Notes under the pieces: model-generated
Databases searched by the model: none
The model's input: only the letters and a program-made list of their open reading frames with translations
Told to the model about the DNA's origin: nothing
NCBI GenBank assembly: GCA_964462685.1
Contig: CAYWYR010000010.1
Coordinates: forward strand, 1-64,000
Length of the DNA: 64,000 nucleotides
From: CAYWYR01 sp964462685
GTDB lineage: Bacteria > Bacteroidota > Ignavibacteria > Kapaibacteriales > UBA2268
Direction: 5' to 3'
Shown here: positions 27,613 to 36,941 of the stretch, piece after piece
How positions within the stretch are numbered: position 1 is the first letter of the stretch
How the letters are laid out: each line of letters begins with the position of its first letter
Made by a program: the position numbers and the translations under genes

Positions 27613-29859
27613 ATGAAGATACTGCAAATTATATTAATATTGCTGACAATGTTTAGCTGCCTTTATTCAGAACCATTTGATAAAGACGGAGACGGCTATC
27701 TAGAAGTTCGTGACATCAATGATTTTGAATGGATTAATGCAGACGTTATTAGATTGGGCTATAACTATGAACTAATTAGTGATTTAGATTTTACTTTTGA
27801 TGATAGCCAAATATCATCACCTTTAGGAACTCGGGAATCGCCTTTTATAGGTCATTTCAACGGTCATGGATTTAGATTGTTGAATATGAGTATTGAATCT
27901 TTACCAACTTACACAGGTCTTTTTGGATGCATAGGAAATAAGGGAAGAGTTGACAGCATATCATTGGTTGGATATCCTAATAGCGGATCTGCTATTGATA
28001 ATAACAAAAATATTATTTGTGATATTAACTTGGGATGGATAAATGGAGTCACTATCAGAGGTGATGAAGAGAGTGGTCATATCAGAAACCCTCTCGTAGG
28101 TAAAAATGAGGGAATAATTTCCCATATCCAGTTTGTGGGAAGTTTACGTTCAACCTGTATCGCACGAATTAATTTCGGTATAATTACAAATTCTTCTGTT
28201 TCCGGGACAACTGTTTTAGGAAATGCACAAGGAGTCCTGGTAAATTCTAACCGCGGCTATATAAAAAATTGTTCTGTAGAAGGTGATATTAACGGAGGTA
28301 GGGTTATTGGGGGTATTAGTTCGGATAATTTTGGTCAAATTGAAAACTGTTACGTTTCATCTAATATTAAATGCGACTCACAATGCGATGGAATTATCTC
28401 TCAAGGCATTCATGGCATAACAAATTCCTATCATCTCGGTAAAATCAATACAAATGATAGCGAGAAAACTAATATCCCCAATTTAAATGAAATTACAAAA
28501 CAATGGGACTTTGTAAATTTCTGGGAGATTATACCCGGTGTCAACAATGGTTATCCAGTTTTGAAGCAAACCGACCATAGTTACGGAATACCATGGGATT
28601 TTGACGATAACGGTATGATCGATATCGATGAATTCCAAGATTTGCTCTGGTTATCGGAAAGTAACTGGATGATGAGATATGATATGGAACTGATTAATGA
28701 TATAGATGCAAATGAATCTCACAACTATACTTCGTTCATAGCAAACGATCCAGGGGTGGATGCTCCCGGATTTACTGGTACTGGTATTAAACCATTAGGG
28801 AATATATATGCGAAGCTGACAGGTACTTTTGAAGGTAATAATAAGAAGATAAACAACCTTCATAATTGGAGTAGTCAATATCATACGGGATTTATTGCCC
28901 ATATTGATACGAGCGGGGTTGTTCAAAATCTAACTCTAAACAATCTTTATCATGACGGGATTGGTGTTATAAGCGGGTTTGTAGGAATCAACCTGGGTAA
29001 AATTGAACATTCAAGGGTAACCAATGGCGAACTTTTTTCAGAATTCAGAACATCTGGTGGTTTTGCAGTTGAAAATAGGGGTGTAATTTACAATTGCAGT
29101 TTTGAAGGGAAATTATCAGGCAGCGCAGGCAATGGTTTTATTATTTCTAATTTCGGTAATATAGAAAAGTGTTATTCAATCGCTGATATAATTTGTGAGA
29201 AGACCATTTGCGGTTTTGCGAGTTCAAGCAGCGGAATTGGTAAAATAAAAAATTGTTTTGCTCGCGGTACGTATAATTCAAATGCTAAAGTATTCGGATT
29301 TGCCAACACGCTATTTGCTTCTGATGTAAGAAACTGTTATGTAGCTGCAAATATTATTTCGCAATCTTCTTTTAGTGGTGAATTTACAAATAGAATTAGT
29401 AATAATATCACAAACTGTTATTATGATAGTGACTTGAACGCTTTACAAGATTACAACAAGGCTAAGGGGCTTTCAACTGAACAAATGAAAGACCAAAATA
29501 ATTACAACGACTGGGATTTTCAATCTGTTTGGGGGATAGAACCAAATATAAATGACGGATACCCATATTTCTTACCACAGGTTCCAACAAGCGCAGATTT
29601 ATCAATAGAGAACAAAATAAAGAATTTATATTCTATTTTTCCAAACCCTACTTCTGGTGAATTATATATCTCAATAAATTATAACGATAAAATAGGATCG
29701 ATTTACTCTGTATATTCCCTAAATGGTCAGAATGTGTTTTCAGGTAATATCATATTAAATAAACTGATAGGAATTGATAGACTGGAAGCAGGTTCTTATT
29801 TGTTATCATACAGCATCAATGACATACCTATCACTAACAAACTGATTATACACAAGTAA
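27613..29859 (+). CDS. secreted GLUG-repeat protein with T9SS sorting domain
   Basis: The ATG at 27613 opens directly on a signal peptide (KILQIILILLTMFSCLYS), so the ATG at 27577 is probably not used; length 748. The protein is built of two large repeats, each opening with a calcium-loop-like phrase (DKDGDGYLEVRDINDFEW at about 23-40 and DFDDNGMIDIDEFQDLLWL at about 333-351), followed by strings of GLUG-type beta-helix turns (GFVGINLGKIEHSRV, GIISHIQFVG, IKNCFARG). The last ~80 residues (YSIFPNPTSGELYISINYN... EAGSYLLSYS) are a type A T9SS sorting domain. Probably a surface adhesin or peptidase-like stalk. Its base composition is clearly lower in GC than its neighbours. Confidence 0.78.
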   Translation: MKILQIILILLTMFSCLYSEPFDKDGDGYLEVRDINDFEWINADVIRLGYNYELISDLDFTFDDSQISSPLGTRESPFIGHFNGHGFRLLNMSIESLPTYTGLFGCIGNKGRVDSISLVGYPNSGSAIDNNKNIICDINLGWINGVTIRGDEESGHIRNPLVGKNEGIISHIQFVGSLRSTCIARINFGIITNSSVSGTTVLGNAQGVLVNSNRGYIKNCSVEGDINGGRVIGGISSDNFGQIENCYVSSNIKCDSQCDGIISQGIHGITNSYHLGKINTNDSEKTNIPNLNEITKQWDFVNFWEIIPGVNNGYPVLKQTDHSYGIPWDFDDNGMIDIDEFQDLLWLSESNWMMRYDMELINDIDANESHNYTSFIANDPGVDAPGFTGTGIKPLGNIYAKLTGTFEGNNKKINNLHNWSSQYHTGFIAHIDTSGVVQNLTLNNLYHDGIGVISGFVGINLGKIEHSRVTNGELFSEFRTSGGFAVENRGVIYNCSFEGKLSGSAGNGFIISNFGNIEKCYSIADIICEKTICGFASSSSGIGKIKNCFARGTYNSNAKVFGFANTLFASDVRNCYVAANIISQSSFSGEFTNRISNNITNCYYDSDLNALQDYNKAKGLSTEQMKDQNNYNDWDFQSVWGIEPNINDGYPYFLPQVPTSADLSIENKIKNLYSIFPNPTSGELYISINYNDKIGSIYSVYSLNGQNVFSGNIILNKLIGIDRLEAGSYLLSYSINDIPITNKLIIHK

Positions 29860-30012
29860 ATTAATATAGATACAACATATTTTCCAATTTACAATCATAA
29901 TTTAGAAAATTTCATTCCCTTTAGATAGAAAATAATTTTTCAGAAAAGTGTATCCATACAGTACTGCGTTGTTCAAGTTGCTGATGGAATGATTGCATTT
30001 ATAGATATCTAA

Positions 30013-30552
30013 TCACAAGCAAATATAATCTTAAGTAAAAGTTTATCAAAAACTACAGCATGGAGAATAGACTTTAACCAAGTATATGAAAGGTATATTC
30101 AATATATTTTTGAAAAAGCAGCATTAAAAATAGGTGCGGGTTTCAAAAAAAACCAAAAGATATTTTCTAAGAGTGATTATAGATACAGGTGGTCCCTTTC
30201 TTATCTAGAACCTGATTGTGAAGTCTCTAAAAATGGCTGTACTGTTTTCATAGACGCCAAATATAAATCACATTTATATAATATTAATACCGAATCGGAT
30301 ATTCTCAAAGATTCTCATAGATCAGATATACATCAGATATTTGCTTACTCTTTGTTTAATAACAATTCTCAGAAATTCTCTTTTCTAGTTTATCCATCAA
30401 GTGAAATAATATTCTCTTATAGAGACTATTGCAATAGTAATAATAATACAGAGAGCCGAGTAAATATTATAGGCCTACCATTTTCTACGAAATTATTAAA
30501 ACAAAGTATCGATTTTGTAGCTAAAAAATTAACTGGTATATTAATTGACTAG
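30013..30552 (+). pseudogene. 5'-truncated McrC-type PD-(D/E)XK nuclease
   Basis: An open frame of 179 codons with no in-frame ATG. It reads as the C-terminal half of a McrC/LlaJI-type restriction subunit: FNQVYERYIQYIFEKALKIG (the conserved N-x-x-x-E helix), SYLEPDCEV and VFIDAKYKS (the PD...D-x-K catalytic motif, intact), then SDIHQIFAYSLFN and FSFLVYPSS, and IIGLPFS near the end. The N-terminal DNA-recognition half is missing and no mcrB GTPase gene is nearby. Stop codons block the frame just upstream of 30013. It is best seen as a remnant of a restriction system. A second, different McrC-like gene lies at 34.4 kb. Confidence 0.72.
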
Positions 30553-30563
30553 TTGTATAATAT

Positions 30564-30824
30564 ATGCCCCCCCCTCCACCGATGAAATCACATACCCATC
30601 ACCTAACTCCCTCCAGAACTATTGAAACTGTATCTTTAGAAAAGGATAACAGAGGAAAGACCCTCTACATCTACAATCACGAGGGTAACTCCTTCCGCCT
30701 GTTCGAAGATGGGGTGTGGCTTGAAAATTTTTTAGAAGGAGGCGCTGAAGTCTGCCTGCACTTTGATAATGAAGAAGAGCAGGATGATTATCTGATGGAG
30801 TACCCATCAGGGGTCCGATCATGA
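30564..30824 (+). CDS. small hypothetical protein
   Basis: An 86-residue open frame; the inner ATG at 30585 (MKSHTHHLTPSR) is the likelier start because the upstream part is only a proline run encoded by a C-tract. The protein is acidic with alternating strands (KTLYIYNHEGNSFRLFEDGVWLE) and no membrane segment. No family recognised. It is in the higher-GC style of the core genome, unlike the McrC remnant before it, and ends inside a terminator-like hairpin. Confidence 0.5.
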   Translation: MPPPPPMKSHTHHLTPSRTIETVSLEKDNRGKTLYIYNHEGNSFRLFEDGVWLENFLEGGAEVCLHFDNEEEQDDYLMEYPSGVRS

Positions 30825-30840
30825 TATGTAATCGGGCCCC
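30810..30840. terminator. terminator-like hairpin between convergent genes
   Basis: A 10-bp stem (GGGGTCCGAT with ATCGGGCCCC, one G-U pair) with an 11-base loop. It spans the stop codon of the small gene and lies 14 bases beyond the stop of the convergent HMA gene. No U-tract follows on either side. Confidence 0.45.
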
Positions 30841-30853
30841 GCTAGGCTATGCC

Positions 30854-31189
30854 TTACTTACCCATGCCACCTGGCTTGCAGCAGTCCGGTAGGTTGCGGA
30901 GACCTCGCTTGGTGGCTTTTGTGTCATCGGCATCATATCCCGCCATGTTGATAGCTTTCTTTATCGTTTCTTTTTCCAGATCCTCATCCTCGTAAGTTAC
31001 TGTAAGTACTTTGGACGCAATATCCAGATCGCAGCTTTCTACGCCAGATAGATCGTTAACCGCCTCTTCAATAGCCTCTTTGCACATATCGCATTCGGCA
31101 GAAGTGTTTATCTCGATTGTTTGTTCGGCTGCTAAAGCCGATACAGCAGCAAATATCATTATCGCGATATTTATTGTTATCTTTTTCAT
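30854..31189 (-). CDS. periplasmic heavy-metal-associated (HMA) domain protein
   Basis: A 111-residue exported protein: signal peptide (1-20, ending ALAA), then an HMA ferredoxin-like domain (about 22-90). The metal-binding motif is ECDMCKEAIEEAV (CXXC at residues 33-36), followed by the normal VESCDLDIASKVLTVTYEDE. An additional CC pair near the C-terminus (LPDCCKPGG) may add ligands. It is presumably a Cu+/heavy-metal chaperone in the periplasm and is the last gene of a minus-strand set with a TonB receptor and a HYC_CC_PP-family protein. Confidence 0.85.
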   Translation of the reverse strand: MKKITINIAIMIFAAVSALAAEQTIEINTSAECDMCKEAIEEAVNDLSGVESCDLDIASKVLTVTYEDEDLEKETIKKAINMAGYDADDTKATKRGLRNLPDCCKPGGMGK

Positions 31190-31250
31190 AGGTATTTTCC
31201 TTATTTATTTTATTGGTATTTTTATTAGATGTTGTTTTTAAGTCATCGGT

Positions 31251-33506
31251 TTAATAGAACGCATACCTGAACCCCGTATATATCATTCTACCAAAGATAG
31301 GTGCCCATATCTGGCTTGCATCAAACTGCTTGGAAAAAGGATTGTCCGCCGCGATAATAGCGTTCGGCTGTTGGAAGTCCAGTAGGTTTTCGCCACCTAA
31401 ATATATCTCGAATCCCTCCCAGTCGTAAGTTATCTGTGCGTTGACTCTTAGCCAGCCGTCATATTCGCCGTTTTGTGGCAATCCTGATTGATTATTAGGA
31501 TACCTGCCAGGCCCGTGGTAGGCCAGTGTAACGTCATAAGTCCATAGCCTCAGATTGGTGGCATACTCCCAGTTGAAAAAACCCATATGCGGGCTCATCA
31601 GCGGCATTTGGCGAAGCTCACCACCCATTTGTGCGCGAACGTCATTGTAACGGTAGCCGAGAAGAACGTCCATACGCTTAGCTGGCTCAAACCCGATATT
31701 GGTCTGGAATGAATTGGAATATCCCGCATCATCAAGCATTGTATAGATTATCTTGTCAGGGTCGGCATCTCTATCTGTCACAAACTGACGGGTAAAGTCC
31801 GTATGGTAGAAATCTATAGCAAAGTCTGCATCCATACCGAATAGTTCTCCTATCCAGTTATAGCTACCTCCGTAATTCCATGCGTCCTCTATCATCTGCT
31901 CGCCGATAAAATCTATCTCACGCCCCGATACGAGCATTCCCTGGGTCTCCGCTATATAGAACGGGACTCTCCAACCCCTGCCCGCCGTTGCTCTTAGGCT
32001 ACTCGCATCATCTATCGAATACTTGAAATGTGCCCTCGGGGTAACCTGTGTGCCGAAAATATTATGTGCGTCCGCCCTAACGCCTAATACCGTTGTAAGG
32101 TTCGGTATTCCGGTGAAGGTATATTCCACAAAACCCCCTGGGACAATCTCATTCCTTTGGTAGCTGATAAAGCTATATTCCTCTTCGGTATAGTTAAGTA
32201 TAAGTGAGCCTCCGGCCGAAAATTTATGCCCACCTGGATATTCTCCGGTTTCAAATATTACATTCGCATTGAAGAAGTCTTCCCGCCCTGTATAGATATT
32301 TCTCCCGATAAACGAATTCTGATCGTGGGAGTAAGCGGAAAGGATCACCCCAACACTGACATCGGTATCCATATCGAATATAGTACCCGATTTGGCCCAG
32401 CCTTCATACCTTTCGATACCGATGCCCACACCGTACTTATCGGAGTTCCTGTCAATAGATATCGGGGAGGATATCCCGCCGTGATAGCCCATCTGGCCGC
32501 CGAGAGTCTTGTTGTTGATAGCTTTAAAGCCTACCTGCCCGACTATCTCATCGCCCTCGTATTTTATCCTGCCCATAGCCGAGATATCTCTTTTGAGCGG
32601 GATATCAACGAAGCCGTCGTCGTTTCTGTCAAATTCAAATGGGCTTACTGAACCATGGAAGAAAAACATGGAATAAAGTTTATCCGATAGCTGTGGCGAC
32701 CAGTCTATATTTAGCTCGCTTCGGCCGATCTGGTTTATATAGCCGTTCACAAATAATGGTTCAAGCGATTCCGGCTTTTTGTATTCTACGTTTATCTGGC
32801 CTGTTACCGATTCGTATCCCGTAGCAACCGTGGATGTACCTTTGGATATCTGGATAGAGTTCATCCATGAACCAGGAATGAAGTTCATACCATAAGGTAT
32901 ACCCAAGCCGCGAACGTTAGGGGTTTTTTCAGTCATTATCTGGGAGTATTTGCCGTCCAGCCCGAGAAGCGATATACGCTTAGCGCCCGTTACCGCATCC
33001 TGATAGTTGACATCTACCGTAGGGTTGGTCTCAAAACTCTCTGATAAATTACAGCATGCCGCTTTCGTCAAACCGCGGCGTGTGATGGTTTCGGAATTCG
33101 TGACCAGATCTGAATTCGTAATACGGGTTGGCGTATCACCTTCTACCAATATCTCATCTGTGGAGAAAGGAGAAAGATTTATGACTATTGGCTCACTGAT
33201 ATCAGTTATAAAAATACTAGGGTGTTTTTCATAGCCAGCGGCCCCCTGAATATAAAGTGAGTCTGGCAACAGACTTGGATCAACCTCTAACCGGGCCTCG
33301 CCTGTCGCATCAGTTATGCCACCTATTTTTTGGCTTTTGCTGAAATATAAGGATATCCCCGCAATGGGATCGCCATTAGAATTATCCTTAGCGGTGATAA
33401 TGATAGTCGATTTATTATCTGGTTGGGCGTTGATTACAGTACACGCCGCAATACTTATAATAAGCAGATACCATAGCCTTTGAGGCAATGGAGTTATGAT
33501 ATTCAT
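31251..33506 (-). CDS. TonB-dependent receptor, probable metal/metallophore type
   Basis: A 751-residue outer-membrane receptor. Signal peptide about 10-28, carboxypeptidase-like domain (about 32-110, SIIITAKDNSNGDPIAGISLYF), plug (about 125-240, with GLDGKYSQIMTEKTPNVRGLG and SIQISKGTSTVATGYESVTGQINVEYK), and a barrel ending GFRYAFY. The plug contains a CC pair (RGLTKAACCNLSESFETNP), a feature recalled in Bacteroidota receptors that are encoded next to HMA and HYC_CC_PP proteins. That context points to copper or another soft-metal chelate as ligand, which is inference. Spacing to the neighbours is 60 and 50 bases. Confidence 0.9.
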   Translation of the reverse strand: MNIITPLPQRLWYLLIISIAACTVINAQPDNKSTIIITAKDNSNGDPIAGISLYFSKSQKIGGITDATGEARLEVDPSLLPDSLYIQGAAGYEKHPSIFITDISEPIVINLSPFSTDEILVEGDTPTRITNSDLVTNSETITRRGLTKAACCNLSESFETNPTVDVNYQDAVTGAKRISLLGLDGKYSQIMTEKTPNVRGLGIPYGMNFIPGSWMNSIQISKGTSTVATGYESVTGQINVEYKKPESLEPLFVNGYINQIGRSELNIDWSPQLSDKLYSMFFFHGSVSPFEFDRNDDGFVDIPLKRDISAMGRIKYEGDEIVGQVGFKAINNKTLGGQMGYHGGISSPISIDRNSDKYGVGIGIERYEGWAKSGTIFDMDTDVSVGVILSAYSHDQNSFIGRNIYTGREDFFNANVIFETGEYPGGHKFSAGGSLILNYTEEEYSFISYQRNEIVPGGFVEYTFTGIPNLTTVLGVRADAHNIFGTQVTPRAHFKYSIDDASSLRATAGRGWRVPFYIAETQGMLVSGREIDFIGEQMIEDAWNYGGSYNWIGELFGMDADFAIDFYHTDFTRQFVTDRDADPDKIIYTMLDDAGYSNSFQTNIGFEPAKRMDVLLGYRYNDVRAQMGGELRQMPLMSPHMGFFNWEYATNLRLWTYDVTLAYHGPGRYPNNQSGLPQNGEYDGWLRVNAQITYDWEGFEIYLGGENLLDFQQPNAIIAADNPFSKQFDASQIWAPIFGRMIYTGFRYAFY

Positions 33507-33557
33507 ATTGTTGATTTATTGATGATGAAAGATACGTTTATTTGATTTTCGGAGTAA

Positions 33558-34127
33558 TCAAACAGTATCTATATCATCTTCATCAGCGGTAGGGTAGAAA
33601 TGCTTATGGCTTATTAAGTATACATCTATTCCGCTGTTTAGATACGGCGGATCGGTATTGGATATTTCGGATAGCCATATAGCATGACTTTTGTGGTAGC
33701 TATCGGTATAGCTAAATATAGAGCCTAGTAGGGTAGGTGTATATTGATGGAACGATAAATCCGCTGTGGTTTCTTTGAGCAGGAGAACCGCGGCTTCCAA
33801 ATCCGCATCAAATTCCAAGGCTTTCTGTTCGCAACAAGGATTGTGCTCTTCTGAATCAAGTGGAATGTCGCCTATAAATCCGCAATCGGATAGATCGATC
33901 GCTTTAGGAATTTCTAGCGGAGCATCCTGGCTTTTGCAGCAGTTATCGGGCTCAGGTTCTTGTGGGTGAATGGCGTTGTCGGTAACATGGCATTCATCAC
34001 CGAGCTCCTGAAAAAGACTAATGGAGGTCACTTCCGCAATGTGGCAGTGATGCACAGCCAATACAATCCCGCTATTACTCAGCAGAATCAAAATCGACAT
34101 CAATATGGAAATCATTTTTATCACCAT
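33558..34127 (-). CDS. HYC_CC_PP family protein
   Basis: From ATG 34127 the protein is 189 residues; an upstream ATG at 34172 would add 15. After a hydrophobic leader (MISILMSILILLSNSGIVLA) the landmarks that give the family its name appear: HHCH (in place of HYC) at the mature N-terminus, CC pairs in DNCCKS and NPCCEQK, and a terminal DPPYL. The Cys/His-rich composition suggests metal handling. It is the first gene of the set with the TonB receptor and the HMA protein, in the order usual for Bacteroidota. Confidence 0.75.
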   Translation of the reverse strand: MVIKMISILMSILILLSNSGIVLAVHHCHIAEVTSISLFQELGDECHVTDNAIHPQEPEPDNCCKSQDAPLEIPKAIDLSDCGFIGDIPLDSEEHNPCCEQKALEFDADLEAAVLLLKETTADLSFHQYTPTLLGSIFSYTDSYHKSHAIWLSEISNTDPPYLNSGIDVYLISHKHFYPTADEDDIDTV

Positions 34128-34360
34128 TATACTATTCGTTTGAGCGGGAGAAAAGTTATGATGGGGTAGCATTGTAATCCTACTTATCCTAAGAGAACTA
34201 CATTATAAACAAAACCTTCCAGTATTTTATAAATTTAGCGTAAATTATTATGGTATGGTTCTTGTAATACAAACCATTAAGATATCGAATTTAGGTCAAA
34301 AATTAATAGCAATCTACATAATCAAAAACCTTGATTATGTTAAAAATATGATAGAATTAT

Positions 34361-35761
34361 TTGGAAGATTTTAATAAAATATCGAAAGATGTATCTCAAA
34401 GTCCATCGGGAATAGCCAATGTAGCTAACTCCGCTGTGGAACCATTTTATGAAACGGTCTGTTTGTCTGACAACTCTAAACAATTAGCTGATCTGGGTTT
34501 TTTTGACAATTGGTTAGGTAAGGCTGATATAGCGAACAAAAGGAGTCTTCTTGATAAATTCTTAGCAGCTAACGCAGATATCTTTGACTTTATCGATGTA
34601 AAGCCTACTATTGAAAAAGTCAACTCAAGACTTGTAATCGCATACAAATCAGGTAAATATGTAGGTGTGATACCTTTGGTATGGCCTGATCCGGAAGTGA
34701 AGATAGGAGATCTATTCGTTTATCCTAGATTTCTGAAAAGAAATAGAGTATTCGAGTACGTAGAGTTAATAGATATAGTAAGTAAAGAGATAAAACTATC
34801 TGTTCTGAAAAATGAACGGCTGCAGAGTAAATCTGATTATCGCCCTATAGCATACCCTAAAGCGATAGATTTTATTAATTCTCTAGAAAAACTAATAGAA
34901 AAAGCATGGCGATTATTTGATAATAAAATAATAATATCCAATCTCTCTATGCATTTGCAAAACAGAGAATCATATCTCAAGAAAGAAAATGATACGCTTC
35001 TGGGCAGGACCGATAAATCTGAAAACGATATTCTAAATATATATCATGATAAGTATAATAGAATAAAGGCTGTTTTCATTATATGCAAAAATGAGTTGAT
35101 GTCCCCGTATACACCATTAAGGATTAGGGAAAACTATAATGGTACACTCAACCGGTTGGATGAATATCTTTATGGAGATAAATCAAAGTTCACAAAAAGA
35201 TATACCCTGAGGGTTAAAGATCAATCTATAATAAATAGTTGCGCTAGAAAAGCAGACGGTATATTACAAAACGACATGAACCGAGGAGTTGCTTGGAAGT
35301 ATAATATGGAAGAGCTTTTCAGTAGTTATATTAATTATATCTTTATACGTGTATCTATGAGGATAGAAGGAAATACGGATGTAAATTTTCATGATAGTGA
35401 TAATTCAGTTAATAATAATGTTGACAACCTGAAATATCAAAACCTGTTACATATCAACGATCAGCTTATCGCGGCAATAAATATAATGTTCGATATTGAT
35501 TTTATCGCAAACAGTAAAAATATAGATTATATAAAATCAACAGTTGAAGATAGAATATATGCTGACCTCCCTTATACTTATCCTAAAATAGTATTCTTGT
35601 GTTATCCATCTAATATAGTATCTGCCAATTTAATAGATTATACAAGCCAAAAAGGTAAGATTGAGTATCAAATCTGTGTATTAGGTGTCCCATTATCCAT
35701 AACAAAGTTAGATATGCTAGTAAGTAAAATATATGATGTATTTGCTGTCCAGATCAAATAA
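34361..35761 (+). CDS. McrC-like protein without a nuclease motif
   Basis: Starts at TTG; 466 residues, AT-rich. The N-terminal part shows the McrC strand pair (RLVIAYKSGKYVGVIPLVW and FVYPRFLKRNR, about 88-128). The C-terminal part shows the helix WKYNMEELFSSYINYIFIR (about 312-330), FLCYPSNIVSANL and the terminal VLGVPLSITKLDMLV, matching the remnant at 30.0 kb in order. Where that remnant has FIDAKYK, this protein has IMFDIDFIANSKN, so the catalytic lysine is absent and no PD motif precedes it. Nuclease activity is therefore doubtful. The Fic gene begins 49 bases downstream on the same strand. No mcrB partner is seen. Confidence 0.6.
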   Translation: MEDFNKISKDVSQSPSGIANVANSAVEPFYETVCLSDNSKQLADLGFFDNWLGKADIANKRSLLDKFLAANADIFDFIDVKPTIEKVNSRLVIAYKSGKYVGVIPLVWPDPEVKIGDLFVYPRFLKRNRVFEYVELIDIVSKEIKLSVLKNERLQSKSDYRPIAYPKAIDFINSLEKLIEKAWRLFDNKIIISNLSMHLQNRESYLKKENDTLLGRTDKSENDILNIYHDKYNRIKAVFIICKNELMSPYTPLRIRENYNGTLNRLDEYLYGDKSKFTKRYTLRVKDQSIINSCARKADGILQNDMNRGVAWKYNMEELFSSYINYIFIRVSMRIEGNTDVNFHDSDNSVNNNVDNLKYQNLLHINDQLIAAINIMFDIDFIANSKNIDYIKSTVEDRIYADLPYTYPKIVFLCYPSNIVSANLIDYTSQKGKIEYQICVLGVPLSITKLDMLVSKIYDVFAVQIK

Positions 35762-35783
35762 TTAATATGTATAAATTTTTGCT

Positions 35784-35831
35784 TTTGCAACGAATAACCC
35801 ATATATTCAATGCAGGATATGCAACGAATAG
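35784..35831 (+). repeat. 48-bp repeat, copy 1: three-box operator-like array containing the fic start
   Basis: Matches copy 2 (36942-36989) at 45 of 48 positions. It consists of three 11-bp boxes of consensus TGCAWYGAATA in alternating orientation: TGCAACGAATA (35786-35796), its inverse TATTCAATGCA (35804-35814) and TGCAACGAATA (35820-35830). The fic ATG (35810) lies inside the middle box, which would allow direct repression by a protein binding the boxes. Confidence 0.8.
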
Positions 35832-36931
35832 TAAAATATATTCATGAAAGAAAAGATTGGCCCCACTTCAAATGGGATGCTGAGTTATTTATGGGACTGC
35901 TCGGTGACGTACGAAACCTACAGGGGAGACTGGTAGGTAGGATAGCCACACTAGGATTTGATTTGCAGGATAATGCTACGCTTGAAACGCTTACTCAAGA
36001 TGTAATAAAGTCCTCTGCAATCGAAGGCCACAAGCTGGATACCCAGCAAGTACGCTCATCGATAGCCAGTAAGTTGGGTCTACCCGATGCTGGCCTCTTT
36101 CCTATTGACAGAGATGCCGAAGGCATTGTAGAAATGATGCTCGATGCTACCCAAAACTATACCACCAAAATCTCGAAAAAAAGATTATGTACATGGCATT
36201 CGGCGATGTTTCCTTTGGGTAGAAGTGGGATGCTGAAAATAGCGGTAGGTAATTGGCGAATCGATACCGATGGACCAATGCAAGTAGTTTCTGGAAGTTT
36301 AAAAAAGGAGAAAGTTCACTTTCAGGCGCCTAATTCAAGCTTATTGGATATTGAAATGAAAATTTTTATTGATTGGTATAATTCAGATAATATATCCGAT
36401 TATCTTATCAAAGCAGCGATCGCCCATCTCTGGTATGTAACTATCCATCCTTTCGATGACGGTAACGGGAGAATTGCAAGAGCACTAACTGATATGCTGT
36501 TAGCACGGTCTGATAGATCAACGCAAAGGTTTTACAGTATGTCTTCCCAAATTAAAAATGAAAGAAAAAAATATTACGATATACTTGAAAAAACACAAAA
36601 AGGCGATTTAGATATAACTGAATGGATTATATGGTTTTTGGAATGCCTGAAAAAAGCCATACTGTCATCAGATACTACTTTAGAAGTAGTATTGAAAAAA
36701 GATAGATTTTGGCGTAATAATGTTAATACTGCTCTGAATAGCAGACAAAAAAAAGTCATCAATAAACTACTAGATGGATTCGTGGGAAATATGACATCAT
36801 CAAAGTGGGCCAAGATCAATAAAACATCAAAGGATACAGCTGTCAGGGATATAAATGATCTAATATCTAAAAATATTTTAACAAGAGAAGCTAAAGGCGG
36901 CAGAAGTACAAGTTATCAGTTACTGATATAG
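35810..36931 (+). CDS. Fic-family protein with DUF4172-type N-terminus and winged helix
   Basis: A 373-residue putative AMP-transferase. The N-terminal domain (about 1-95) resembles DUF4172 and carries the inhibitory motif S68-S-A-I-E72-G73, fitting (S/T)xxxE(G/N), so the enzyme would be auto-inhibited with the glutamate in the same chain. The Fic core (about 105-290) has the intact motif HPFDDGNGRIAR at 213-224 with catalytic H213. The C-terminus (about 307-373, RQKKVINKLLDGF... TAVRDINDLISKNILTR) is a winged helix-turn-helix. The gene is AT-rich and framed by 48-bp repeats with operator-like boxes, and follows the McrC-like gene by 48 bases. Target proteins are unknown. Confidence 0.88.
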   Translation: MQDMQRIVKYIHERKDWPHFKWDAELFMGLLGDVRNLQGRLVGRIATLGFDLQDNATLETLTQDVIKSSAIEGHKLDTQQVRSSIASKLGLPDAGLFPIDRDAEGIVEMMLDATQNYTTKISKKRLCTWHSAMFPLGRSGMLKIAVGNWRIDTDGPMQVVSGSLKKEKVHFQAPNSSLLDIEMKIFIDWYNSDNISDYLIKAAIAHLWYVTIHPFDDGNGRIARALTDMLLARSDRSTQRFYSMSSQIKNERKKYYDILEKTQKGDLDITEWIIWFLECLKKAILSSDTTLEVVLKKDRFWRNNVNTALNSRQKKVINKLLDGFVGNMTSSKWAKINKTSKDTAVRDINDLISKNILTREAKGGRSTSYQLLI

Positions 36932-36941
36932 GAATTGTGTC

